Shown in pieces: positions 46,001-55,839 of a DNA stretch of 60,000 nt. The position numbers were made by a program, and so were the translations under genes. How positions within the stretch are numbered: the stretch's first letter is position 1; every line of letters begins with the position of its first letter. The stretch covers positions 13,352,432 through 13,412,431 of the forward strand of contig NC_049993.1 of assembly GCF_000003815.2 (NCBI RefSeq), written 5' to 3'. Below the pieces are notes generated by a model. The model did not search any database. It was not told where the DNA came from and worked only from the letters and a program-made list of their open reading frames with translations. The DNA is from Branchiostoma floridae (Eukaryota; Chordata; Leptocardii; Amphioxiformes; Branchiostomatidae).

Positions 46001-49000
46001 TGGGTCATTTGAATAAATATCTAGAGCACCCCTTTACCAATTTACGGGTCATTAGGTTGTAAATCGAGGGAACAGGAGCCAAAAATGTCAAAATTTTGTC
46101 AAAAAATGGCCATAAAATCGCAAAATTAAGCATTTGTTGTACCGTATGGGAAAACTTTTATTGAATCTATGTGCACATAATTGAAGGGCACTTTTATACC
46201 AAATTTCAGATCATTTGGTTGTAAAACGAGGCTACAGGAGCCAAAAATGTCCGTTTTTGGTCAAAAAATGGCCAAAAATCGCAAAATTAAGTATTTTGTT
46301 GTACCGTATGGGAAAACTTTTATTGAATTTATGTGCACATAATTGAAGGGCACTTTTATACCAAATTTCAGATCATTTGGTTGTAAAACGAGGCTACAGG
46401 AGCCAAAAATGTCCTTTTTTGGTCAAAAAATCGCAAAATTAAGCATTTTGTTGTACCGTATGGGAAAACTTTTATTGAATTTATGTGCACATAATTGAAG
46501 AGCACTTTTATACCAAATTTCAGATCATTTGGTTGTAAAACGAGGCTACAGGGGCCAAAAATGTCCTTTTTTGGTCAAAAAATGGCCAAAAATCGCAAAA
46601 TTAAGCATTTTGTTGTACCGTATGCCAAAACTGTTATTGAATCTAGGTGAGCATATGATCAAGGCACCTCTGTATCAAATTTCATGTCATTCGGCTGTAA
46701 TACCAGGGTACAGGAGCCCGAAATATACATAAAAATTGACAATAACCTCAATAAAATCATTTTAAAGGCAGATATGAAAAAAATGAAAAAAACACCTGAG
46801 GGTATTGGCTTACTCTACCTTTGTGCCAAATTTCAAGTCAATCGGATAAAAAATGGCGGAGTTGATTCGATTTGAAGATTTGACAGGAGAAAGAAAGAAA
46901 GAAAGAAACATTACGAATACAATATATTTCACCATACCTATGGTATGGCTGAAATATAAATATTTCACCATACCTATGGTATGGCTGAAATATAAATATA
47001 ATAATCTAGGTTTGTACTGCGCAGTATAAGCTGCATATTCAGACAGATTTGTTTGAACCAAGAATAAATGTGATTGGTTCTTCAGCGAAGAGAAGGCACC
47101 AAAATGGGAAATATGTGGTCTGGTAGCCTTGATTATACTTGTAGAATTGAGGTAGTGAGGTACATGTGGTTGTAGTTGTAGAAGTGAATCTAGATCGATA
47201 GCAAACGTGGCTCCAATGTGGTAGTCGTTACTGTAGTTGTCATCTTGGTAAGGGATACCAGTCTATCACACTAGTGTCACTTTGTGCACGTCTTGAATAC
47301 AGAATTAAAACACTTGTTGGCTGTGTTAGAATGTTTTGTTGCTTCTTAAAAATCTAGCCATCTTGGTTTTCTTTCGCCCTCACGCATTAGATTTGGCGTC
47401 TGCAAGGGATGCCATCCATAAAATTCACTTGCTGTGGCCTAACTGACAGTGGAGACCTGTGCTTAGTCACTTAGGCAGGCTATAAATAATGGACTTAAGT
47501 ACGGGGCTCGTCGCACGGGGAACGGAAACTGAGTTAATGCGACACGGCACGACATTTCTAAGAAATTCCTCTATTCCTTAATCGTACACAACTCACGATC
47601 ATAATTGTGGTATTATAAGTCACACAGAATGTGGCATTGTAAGTCATAAAACATGAATATTAAATTATTAGTTCCCCTCTCTTTTGCTCGTGAGCATGTC
47701 ACTGTCATATCTACTATCATAACACTATGTAGTATTATAAATTATGGGCATAAAAATCAATCTCTCTTAGAATAAAAAGTTCACAAGTAAGGTCATTTTA
47801 TTTAAAGTCCCTCCCTCCTGCGTGTGGTACTTTAAATCACAGAATATAAAAAATTAAATACTGAATATGAAAATTGATTTATCCTAGAGCAATCATTCCC
47901 GAACAAAACGTGCATGTCTATAGACTAAGGTTGGACATTCATCTGTATTTAACTTGACAGAATTCCATATGTCCCCAAGAGAATTTCAGCTTGTAATTCG
48001 AAACGCAATCAAGAAGACGGGGGACGCCATAGTCTTTATGTAATATTCGATTTACCACTCACCAAATCAGGTGTAAAATCTGCATTAAGTTACATCTTAG
48101 AACTAGTACATTGTTCATTCTTTGACTAAGACTGGTGCCATATACACGTGGGTGAATTTGACATTTTTTGATTTTGTGGGAAATTACAGTAAATATCCTC
48201 TCCAGAATATATTAATTTTGCGTAGTTTAAGTGATCTCTTGCTCTCTAGAACGCGGCATGAAACTGGGTGAACGCACTGTGGGGCGAACGTGCCATTTAG
48301 TCTTTTGATGTTCCATTTACGTGAAATCAGCCGAGTAATTGATCACTCAAAGGACTCAATTAGGTAGAAAAAAACATGGAAAAACATCTGACGAAATTCC
48401 TTTCAAGCGGACATTGAATTAATACATCACTAAAATCAACTTTAATACAAGCAACCAAGCAACCAAACCAAACATTAGTCATATTCTTATCCACGCAACG
48501 CAACGAAAGGACCTGTAGCTTTGGGATGAGCAAGCATTTTTTTGCCAGAGGTAGCTCAGTGCAAAAGATGGCCCATGTGGCAAAGACTTGTTCTATATTT
48601 TCAAAGCGGGGTCTACAGGGTTCAGCAGTAATGATGCGTAGGTGTATCTCTCCCTTGATCATCCTCGTACAGAGTCCCAAAAGGGAGGCATTTAAGAGGA
48701 TGTTTAAAAGCGTATTCGAATAGCAAAGAACGCCCCCACACCCTCACACTCACGTATGATGCTTCTCAAAGGCCACATATTAGAGATAAAACGTGTAGCA
48801 TGCATCTGTTTAGAGATCAGTCAGAGTTGCCGATTATAATCACCAGCTTTGAGATATTTTTTGCGATATTTAAAAAGGTAAAAACCGCATAGTTAGGACA
48901 TAAATCCTGCTTTTCAACACAATCTCTTTAGTGTCACTAACGAAAGATAACGGATGTTATCTGAAACGTCGGGTCCTTTCCAAAATCAAATCCAGTTGCT

Positions 49001-49988
49001 TGAGTTATTGCGTATCTACAAAGGTTGTTCTGCGTTTCTGTAAAATTCATGGTGTGCAACAAGACATCAATATAATTGGCTTACACAGTCAAAACGTGTT
49101 ATAGACGCATGGACAATATCACGTCGTTGCCTTTGCCCTACATTTGCTGTAACTATCTTTGACGTAGATAGACTGATTGGTCCTTTTTGCGGGTAAATGG
49201 TTACACTGATTGGCTGAAAAACGTTCTCGCTGGCGCTGATTGGCTATGAACGTTTGTCCTTGACGGCTATTGGCTAAGGAATTTCAGCGTTGATGCTGGT
49301 TGGCTATCCATGGACGCTGTCTTTGTTATGCTGTTTGTGCTCGAGCTCAGTGGCCAAAACTTTGTCTATGATTTGGTACTGGTACATGGTAGGATATGCT
49401 TTATATCAGGTATAGAAGCACGACCCCAATATGAGTTATTGTGGGGCTAATTTAGTTGAGATTTAAATCCTTGCACATTGATGGGTCTGTCCTTGGTGCT
49501 GACGAAGCGATAAACCCCACTAAGAGCTTGAAATGCCAACTGCAGGCTATAGTATATACTCAGTACCCTGTACAAAACCCTGGAGTTTTTTATTACTTTG
49601 TACTGGGTATATACTACATTACGTATATGTGGAATGTGTTAGCCTTATCATCATTAGTGCATGACGTATAGTTCGGAAAAGATTTGAACTTTTTTAAACC
49701 AACCTCTTGCAATTGAGCCTATAGTTAGCCCCTTGCACCGTCCCAGAAGAGAACAGGCAGTACCTGCACACAGCAAACTTAGGAGATGGAGGCATCATAT
49801 ACATATACAACGTATAGGTTTCAAATATTCTAAACCCACCTCTTGAGCCCCTTGCGCCGCCCCAGACAGTACCTGCACACGGCGATGGTCAGGACTACCA
49901 GGACGGCCCCGCCCACCGCCCCGCACGCGATAAGCACTGTGGGAAGGTTGGAGGGCGCCTCCTCACTCGTTCCCTGGGTGACGTCTCC
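37092..49988 (-). CDS. CBARP: CBARP homologue (calcium-channel beta-subunit-associated regulatory protein), four 3' exons, N-terminus not located
   Basis: Minus-strand exons: 49988-49840, 43360-43299, 39461-39308 and 38868-37092 (stop TAG). Phases 2, 1, 2 close exactly through 'KGLKSDVRGDYGEGE', 'NVHTLSDIPEDTVPT' and 'NKRRRYTEGDFHHL', giving at least 713 residues. Exon one holds a single membrane span ('LPTVLIACGAVGGAVLVVLT' then 'IAVCRYC') followed by basic residues, so the rest is cytosolic. Blocks matching vertebrate CBARP in order: 'RRVSF', 'YTEGDFHHLKKARL', 'LQKHASLDAVLP....KIQQWK', 'MQSDSGYVSIE' and 'YPRRDYSIDEKTDAIFNEFL'. Known in mammals: it binds Cav beta subunits, interferes with alpha1 association and lowers surface calcium current in neurons and endocrine cells. 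The large last exon is GC-rich and Ser/Pro-rich, predicted disordered. The ectodomain and start are missing; a candidate upstream exon is at 57727-57658. The first called exon begins within a tandem array copying its own 5' edge. Confidence 0.85.
40092..40322. mobile_element. ~230-bp MITE with GGCCACAGCAAG termini
   Basis: The left end 'TAAGGCCACAGCAAGTAAAT' and following 'TCTATGGATGGCATC' is mirrored at the right by 'GATATCATCCATAAAATG' and 'TACTTGCTATGGCCTA'. Arms are about 35 bp with several mismatches. No target duplication is certain. Related ends occur at 45321, 45691 and 47410-47443. It is located in the CBARP intron between the third and second visible exons. Confidence 0.7.
41268..41282. 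repeat. Poly-C tract
   Basis: A homopolymer of about 12-14 C within the CBARP intron. Similar C or G runs occur near 15821, 19684 and 55879. It is noted only because it may mark sequencing or assembly uncertainty. Confidence 0.8.
41470..41585 (+). ncRNA. Repeat copy with a hammerhead-ribozyme-like core
   Basis: The core reads CTGACGA (41494-41500), one extra A, a 7-bp stem AGATAAC/GTTATCT closed by GGAT, then GAAAC (41520-41524) and GTC (41525-41527). TCA (41491-41493) can pair with TGA (41528-41530), and CAACTGGAT (41472-41480) with ATCCAGTTG (41547-41555), giving a type I layout with an internal loop in stem I. CUGANGA and GAAA are the invariant hammerhead strands and GUC a usual cleavage triplet; the extra A before stem II and the lack of a stem III loop are deviations. 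Self-cleavage is unproven. Confidence 0.45.
41640..41950 (-). mobile_element. tRNA-headed SINE, family A, degraded
   Basis: On the minus strand it has the words 'GGGTTTGAATCCCTGG' (B box region), 'GAGTTCCTAGCTTCGGTTAG', 'GGGCCCTGTGTTTGAG', 'CCCGGTGGGAGCGGATCAAA' in family A order. It is inserted in the CBARP intron upstream (in window coordinates) of the exon at 43299. Confidence 0.75.
45955..46870. repeat. ~162-bp tandem repeat, about five to six units
   Basis: The landmark 'CCGTATGGGAAAACTTTTAT' (last copy CCGTATGCCAAAAC) starts at 46142, 46304, 46456 and 46618, i.e. spacings 162, 152 and 162 bp; the short one lost 'ATGGCCAAAA'. The inner units are almost identical ('CACTTTTATACCAAATTTCA', 'TTGTAAAACGAGGCTACAGG'), while the flanking ones (before 46140 and after 46620) are strongly diverged. 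The array lies in the CBARP intron. Confidence 0.9.
46885..46998. repeat. (GAAA)n tract followed by two identical hairpins
   Basis: After the last diverged repeat unit come GAAAGAAAGAAAGAAAC and 'ATTACGAATACAATAT', then two copies 36 bp apart of 'TTTCACCATACCTATGG' running into 'TATGGCTGAAAT'. Each folds as CCATACC.TATGG with ATTTCA/TGAAAT flanks. A similar but different palindrome ends a repeat near 52721-52757 ('CTCCATACTGTAGTATGGAG'). Confidence 0.8.
48915..49015 (+). ncRNA. Second, mutated copy of the hammerhead-like repeat
   Basis: It matches the 41470-41585 copy over 'ATCTCTTTAGTGTCACT', the stem AGATAAC-GGAT-GTTATCT, GAAACGTC, and the tail 'TCCAGTTGCTTGAGT'. The core strand reads CTAACGA instead of CTGACGA, replacing an invariant G, so this copy should be inactive even if the family is catalytic. 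Confidence 0.4.
49171..49305. repeat. 30-bp minisatellite carrying an ATTGG (CCAAT) box per unit
   Basis: ATTGG or GTTGG occurs at 49176, 49209, 49239, 49269 and 49299, spacings 33, 30, 30 and 30 bp, each within CTGATTGGCT or a variant; further shared words are 'AACGTT' and 'GCGTTGATGCTGG'. ATTGG is the reverse complement of the NF-Y site CCAAT. It lies about 500 bp 3' of the CBARP transmembrane exon, inside the intron. Confidence 0.75.
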
Positions 49989-50330
49989 CTGGCAACAATA
50001 AACAACAAAAAATAAGTCTGATCATCCTTCTTACTTGGCTTGCGCAGTCTTGTCATTCGTTTCCTTGGTAACGTCTCCCTAGCAACAAGTATAAACAAGG
50101 AAAAATAACCCTGTTCATAGTTCCAACTGGGATCGGCAGCCTCCTCACTGGTTCCCTGGGTGACGTCTCCCTGGCAACAATAAACAACAAAGAATAAGGC
50201 AGTTCATTGTTCCAACTGAGCTTGCCCAGCCTCTTCACTGGTTCTCTGTGTAATGTCTCCCTAATAACAAGTATACACAACACAAAATACGTCTCCCTGG
50301 CAACAATAAACAACAAACAAAGTGAATGAG
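49960..50330. repeat. Tandem array (~87-bp unit) derived from the CBARP exon boundary
   Basis: The block 'CCTCCTCACT.GTTCCCTGG', 'GTGACGTCTCCCTGGCAACA', 'ATAAACAACAAA' covers the first ~30 nt of the transmembrane exon, its splice acceptor and adjacent intron. Copies follow at about 50060-50095 (diverged), 50140-50190 (nearly identical), 50228-50275 (diverged) and 50286-50320 (partial). At least the near-identical copy and the partial copy retain the acceptor TTGCCAG (minus strand). Confidence 0.8.
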
Positions 50331-50997
50331 CCCATTGACCCACAATGCAACATGCTACTCATGAGCAATAGCAATCATGAATAGGTGTAAAGTTATAGTT
50401 ACTTAGAGTCTATTATTTTTATGACACTCTTATATCTTGATATTAAGTTGTTGTCATCTTTGCAACAGTACAAATTCCATCATTTTGGGGGGTCGAGGGG
50501 TGTATCTTCGAACCAGCCACTCTCCCCAATTACCAATGACTGTATGTACTTTTGCGGTTTCATTCAGTACTGCAGCAGGCAAACCGCCACTAATGACCTT
50601 ATCACGTCAACAATGCAGACATTAGAAAGCACTTAAAAGCTGACAGAAACAAAATGTGCTTGCCAGATAGTTTTGACGCACACAAAGTGCAGCTAGTTGC
50701 AAACGTTGTCAATATTGCAAACGAGGAATTTGGAAGTTGGCCAACATCCATTCATCTTTTTTTGCATAACAAACAACAAGAGCGCGAAGAAACGGGGGAC
50801 TGTGCTGGGAGCTAAAAGAAAAGGTTTTCTTGTTGAGGCTGTTGGGTCAGTGGGTCGTTATCCATTGTGTCTAGAGCACGGTACTGGAGGGTGGAGCCCA
50901 ACCCTCTCCTTACACCGCTTTTCACCTCCCCAATGTATACAGCCAGAACCCATCTTAACACCCGGGTGGGGGAGAAAAGTGTAATCTTAGGTGCCCC

Positions 50998-51209
50998 TAG
51001 TCTCTACCAGACTCCGGGTCGCTGGAAACCCGTAGAAATGGAACAAATAGAGGAGTAAGCCGGCCAAAGGAGTGCAGCCGGTCAGGGAACAGCACGCGAC
51101 CCGAATAGTACGCGTTCCCTGGCCGGCTACTCTCGTCTGTCTCTGGCTACACTCCTCTATTTGTTCCATTTCTACGGTTTGCCAGCGACCCGGGGTCTGG
51201 TAGAGACTA
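50998..51209. mobile_element. 212-bp MULE-like MITE with 9-bp target-site duplication
   Basis: Long terminal inverted repeats of about 65 bp begin TAGTCTCTACCAGACYCCGG and continue GTCGCTGG, 'CGTAGAAATGGAACAAATAG', AGGAG. The 9-mer AGGTGCCCC occurs at 50989-50997 and 51210-51218. Long TIRs with a 9-bp duplication are typical of Mutator-like elements. It is non-coding. Confidence 0.85.
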
Positions 51210-51650
51210 AGGTGCCCCTTCTGTGAAGTACTTTTGTCACCAGTGGCAGGCCAGTGGTATGTCTGGGGATTTGAACCCAAATACCCTTGCCATTCAGATC
51301 CAAATTTGAACAATGGTAGAATAAGTGATGATAAGAATAAGTGGCATCGTTCCAACACATCGGGAATCAAATTTTCGTACTCGCAATTCGAATGACAGGG
51401 AAGTGCCATAGTTGGTTTACCTTTACACATCTAACCTTTTTTTTTCCATTTTCAGCTTAAATATTTTCCCGTACGCAATTTTTTCTGCTCAATACCCAAA
51501 GCCAATATTTTGCTGACAACAAATCGTTCAAATGTCAAATGTACTTCTTTCATATCGTATTATAGCTTTGAGCCTTTTCAGTCATAGTTCTGTTGATGCC
51601 GCATGCAGACAGCATATTGCTGCTCAATTTTCCAATACGTTTATAGTCAA

Positions 51651-51686
51651 ACCAAGGAGCTTATATCTCAATATAAGCTCCTTGGT
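51651..51686. repeat. Perfect 16-bp hairpin with 4-nt loop
   Basis: ACCAAGGAGCTTATAT, loop CTCA, then the exact reverse complement. The arms are too short for a microRNA precursor and there is no T-tract, so a transposon remnant or chance palindrome is more likely. Confidence 0.8.
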
Positions 51687-51699
51687 CAAACGTAAAAAG

Positions 51700-53760
51700 C
51701 AGTCAAGTAAAGTTCTTTAGATATATGTTATCAAAGTCATTAAAATGTAATTCAAAGGCTTGCCGTGCGCACAATAAATGTGTTGTCCGGCAATTTTCCG
51801 CATCATTTTTACAAGATTCAATCGGAAACTTGACACAAACTATAGCAAGATCCGGTGATCACTGTGGCACGTTAAAAGGTATAGAACGACCTTTGTGACT
51901 AATAACGCCCACTCAGGGCTCTCTAATGTCGTTAAGATTTGAATTCAAACGTCCCAACGGCCTGATAGCAGATATCGTTGTATCCCAAGGTCATGTCCTC
52001 GCGCAAGTACATGTAACTTGGTTGTTAAATCGTTTTTGATTGGCTACTTGTTCATTCACGCCCAATCGATTGGGGAGGGGGGGTCAATGAAAAGATCGTT
52101 CACAAAAAGGTCGTTTATACTCTCGTGAGATTGACGTCACAAATGTTCGCCATATTCTATGACGTCATTAACGCCCGCCATATTGGATGGTTGAAGCTGG
52201 AAGTTGCTAGAGAAACCTATCTGTTCAATTAGGCGATTTTTATTACTAAAATTCTGGCATTTTACACGTACACAAATATAGCTCTGACTATTCTAGGGTC
52301 AAACCATGACTTGTCCCAACCAGATAGTATGGTGCTTGTGACACAAATTGGACACCCCTAACTCTAATCTAAACACACATACACACACACACACCCCCCC
52401 ACACACACACATAAATACATACATACAAGCACAAAATGATGAAGTACCAAAATATTGCAAACTGGTACATAACTTTTGTACTCACCGGGGACTTGCTGGA
52501 TTCAGTGCCTAAGTCCATATGTCGGCAGTGTGTCGCACGCTCATCTGCGCATGCGTCCAGCTACGTCAGTTGTACATCAATGCGTGTCAGCTTTGTCTGT
52601 TGGGACGCAAAATTCGGAAGAGTTTGTCAAAATCTCGCTCGTGACGAATACGTTGGTGACGTATACAACATACCGTTCCCATAGCCATTTTCACCTCAAA
52701 ATGTAGAAGCACGACAAAAGACAATATATTCCCCTCCATACTGTAGTATGGAGTGAAATATGAAAATTCAAATGTTACACAGACATAAGGCCACTACCCT
52801 TCCAAGCAGATCCTCGGTGGCGGGCAGGCAGTATCTATGTACCGATTGGCTAAGCACGCTCCATTTGCCCTCCGTAGGTTACAGGGTTAACCTCCACAGC
52901 GCGAACCTCCTCAAAAAAAATGAGCCCAGTCTTTTTCTTGAAAATAACCTCGCCACACGAGTGTGACACACTTATCTCCTCTCTGGTTAAGTGGAAACCC
53001 ACAGGCAGTTTCGGGGCAAATATTTAGCAGGGTTAGAAATTTGGCTTGACACCGGGCTTTTGTGATTTAAACCCGTAAATGGTAAATGTGTCTTACCTGT
53101 AAACGTGTACTGATGCCGCATAGCGACTCGCTTCTTCTGTTTGAAGTCATCAAGGCCTTCTGACGGCAAACCGATCTTCAACTGCTAACGCCTACCAATC
53201 TTCCACGGCTAACGGTAATTCCCTCAGAATCTAGCAATGCGAACGACAAGGAGAAGATAGTCAGTCCATGCAGTGTAACTACTAGTTTGTGCTCTGTAAA
53301 TGTCACTGCACAGATCTGTGAGGTAATATCATGTGTTATGAAGGGTTAGCTCATCAGGACAAGGACATTTAAAAGTATTAGGTACGTTATACAGTATTAC
53401 GAATATCTCTGCTGTGTCACATTTTTTTAAATTTCATACTAATTTTATTGTTTTTCATTACTGTATATATATTGGTAAGCTCTTGTTGGTGTGACTTGTT
53501 GTTCTTAAAGTAATTGTTAGATTGTAATTTCCAACGTATGTATTTTAATAAGGACTCTAGGAAGAATGGTGTGCACATATTTTATTATTACTAATGTAAC
53601 GTTAGATTTCTAATAAACAAAACATTAATTCATAGTAGAATCATAAATCAAAAAGAGATTGACGATATTATATTTAATATCTGGGGTTTGTGAATGTCTT
53701 GCTCATTCTGTCCAATATTAATTGGCTCCCACATGCACAAGGCAACAGGCATACATATAA
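51700..53760. other. Gene-free interval (possible CBARP intron)
   Basis: Contains a (CA)n/(C)n microsatellite at about 52374-52410, a palindrome near 52721-52757 and one CCAAGCAGATC-type end near 52802. A minus-strand donor (AG|GTAAGA at 53097/53096) ends a short open frame, but no partner exon could be assigned. Otherwise I see nothing. Confidence 0.4.
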
Positions 53761-53969
53761 CAGGAAATTGCAAACAGGAAATGAAAAAACCTTTTTGGGA
53801 CCTTTGACCTATCTTCCTGTCAGTATCCCCAACTAGCGGTCTCAAAGATTATTACAACTGGAACCCCGAGATGGTTCCACACTTTTCGATAAGTGTGATG
53901 TGTTCTTTAACGTACTTCAGGTGTGCTTCCTTTCATACAATTGACCTATGGCTTAACTGACTTAGGTCT

Positions 53970-54172
53970 TAGTCTCTACCAGGCCCCATAGGTCTTTGGA
54001 AAAATAGTAGAACTTGGACGAATAAAGACAGACAGCATGCCAGAGGAGTTAGCTTTAGTATGGTTTGCGACCCATCTAACTCCTTTGGCATGTTATTCGT
54101 CTATGTTTTTCCCATTTCTACTATTATTCCAATGACATATGAACCCTGGTAGAGACTAAGAATTCCATACGG
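53970..54172. mobile_element. Foldback element of the TAGTCTCTACCAG family
   Basis: 'TTAGTCTCTACCAGGCCCCA' at the left and 'CCCTGGTAGAGACTAA' at the right are inverted, as are 'GGAGTTAG' / 'CTAACTCC', GCATGCCA / TGGCATG and 'GACGAATAA' / 'TTATTCGTC'. It is a relative of the 50998-51209 MITE, but more decayed and without a recognisable target duplication. Confidence 0.7.
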
Positions 54173-54179
54173 ACCTACT

Positions 54180-55839
54180 CTGTACCGTATGTACATTCAA
54201 CCGCTTAATGTTTGTATGTTACAATTTAGATTATTTACCTGTATTTAGCCCACATTCAATCATTTCATGCATTTCATTTTTGTTCACTTTCAATTAGCCC
54301 CATGGGTATGAGTTTGCAATAAAAAGTTTCAAATTTATAAGCACGTGTGAACCCACCCTTAACGGCAAACAGAAAACGAAATTGAAAGCACCGCAGCGAG
54401 TGGGCGAACGAGACATACAGTCCTCCACAAAATCGATGAGTTTCTTCCCCTAGGTGCTTCATCATAACGGCTGTCTAACCAAGATCTCTTAATTTGCAGT
54501 GTTCACGAGAGAAAACTAGTGTGCAGTGGCACGCCCGAGCGTGGGTAGGCACACACTCTTCAAAGAAATCTCTCTCCTCGTAATGCAGCCCTGTCTGAGC
54601 CCTCACTGTCTGCTATCACTTTGATGTAAAGGTGAGATGGCAGTACGGGGGAGGATAGTGTGGGCCGCACAAATCCACTCTTACCGGAGGAAAAGATTAG
54701 GTACTTTGTAATTTGTTGATTTGCTAGAGTAATGTCCTTTTGAGATAAATGTTATAGCGTATTCGGTAAATAATATGGGTTGCGTAGGGACAATGCCTGG
54801 GTGTTAGCTAAAGTAGGAATATTCAGCATTTTATCTATTCTATCTATTTTGTTTTCTTTTACCAGGGTAGAAGATATATATAAATGTCTAAACACTACTT
54901 TTCTGATTGGCCCTGGGCAGACGTCTAAAAACAATACAACAATATATGTACAAGACAAAGACTTATTTGTACATCAATTTCCAGAAACGTTATTCATAAT
55001 CGTAGTAGCTATCCACGACAGGTCGTAATGTTCAAAGGTCAAATCACTGTCTAACACAACAATTTGAAAGATTGTATAGACGATGTGGTTCAGTATTGAT
55101 TGCCACGGCTATATATAAACCAACTGCAATTTTTCCATGTCGTCTTGATTGGAGATATAGTATTGCAGTTAACTAGTAGTTGTTGGGAGTAAAGTAAAGG
55201 AAAGAAGAAGCATTGAAAATAACATCACTCTTACGGAAAACAAAGTTCACAAATTTTGTCACAATCTACAATTAGACACGTTAAACTATTCACAAATGTC
55301 TTTTTTCAAATGACCAGTAAACTTGTGAGAGCAACCAAAGTTATGTATTGCTATATGTTTTAGATAAAAAAACGTCATCCGACCAATCTGATCAATGCCA
55401 ATGACCTTGCTAGCCATTGAAAATAGTATATTTTCGGTTTACACTTATTCCATTACTTGAACAGAAGGTTGAAACCATAGGCGTCTATTGTTGTTCATAC
55501 GTGCTTTCCTCTGGCCTTGGTGCTGAAAAGTTGATGGTGTTGATGTTGCACACACGTTATAATAGAGATAACGCCACAAGATAACTGGCAAAACATGTGT
55601 AGATACTAACTTGAAAACTAGATCCTAACTAGAAAAGTGAGAGAAAAAACTTTCAGAATCATCCCTATAATCTGTTTCAACCCACGCAGAGACACTTGCA
55701 TGCGATGACTCATGCTACATGCTCTGATGATCCGACCCCGTTACATTCACGGGTGTCCGCCTCGTATCTCCTCCTACTGATCTCTTACCAGATGCGGCAC
55801 CGCGCTGTCTGTGCACATCCCCCGCCCACTACCCTCATC
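54180..55839. other. Gene-free interval (possible CBARP intron)
   Basis: No coding frame, RNA gene or clear repeat boundary was recognised. A minus-strand donor-like CG|GTAAGAG near 54693 has no convincing exon attached. Confidence 0.35.

Larger units (their letters stand above)
45298..47470. mobile_element. Composite region bounded by GGCCACAGCAAG-type termini
   Basis: Left-type ends occur at ~45321 ('TTAGGCAACAGCAATGGAAT') and ~45691 ('TTAGGCCACAGCAAGGAAGT'), each followed by 'TTTATGGATG.CATC' and preceded by 'CTGACAGTGGGGACGTGTGC' or a variant. The matching inverted end is at ~47408-47443 ('GATGCCATCCATAAAATTCA' then 'CTTGCTGTGGCCTAA'), followed by the same CTGACAGTGG spacer. The interior contains the 162-bp array. 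It is either a ~1.75-kb element or several nested ones; no transposase was recognised. Confidence 0.55.

Noticed and set aside
50053-50343. Minus-strand frame repeating 'LLFIVARETSPRE'
   Set aside because: The periodicity comes from the tandem array; the frame is not the one used by the CBARP exon and spans the splice acceptors.
51651-51686. microRNA precursor
   Set aside because: The stem is only 16 bp with a 4-nt loop and the flanks do not extend the pairing, which is too short for Drosha/Dicer processing.
53097-53181. Minus-strand exon ending at GTAAGA with 'DDFKQKKRVAMRHQYTFT'
   Set aside because: The donor is good, but no acceptor or start codon fits, and joining it to CBARP gives an implausibly charged ectodomain. 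It is left open rather than called.
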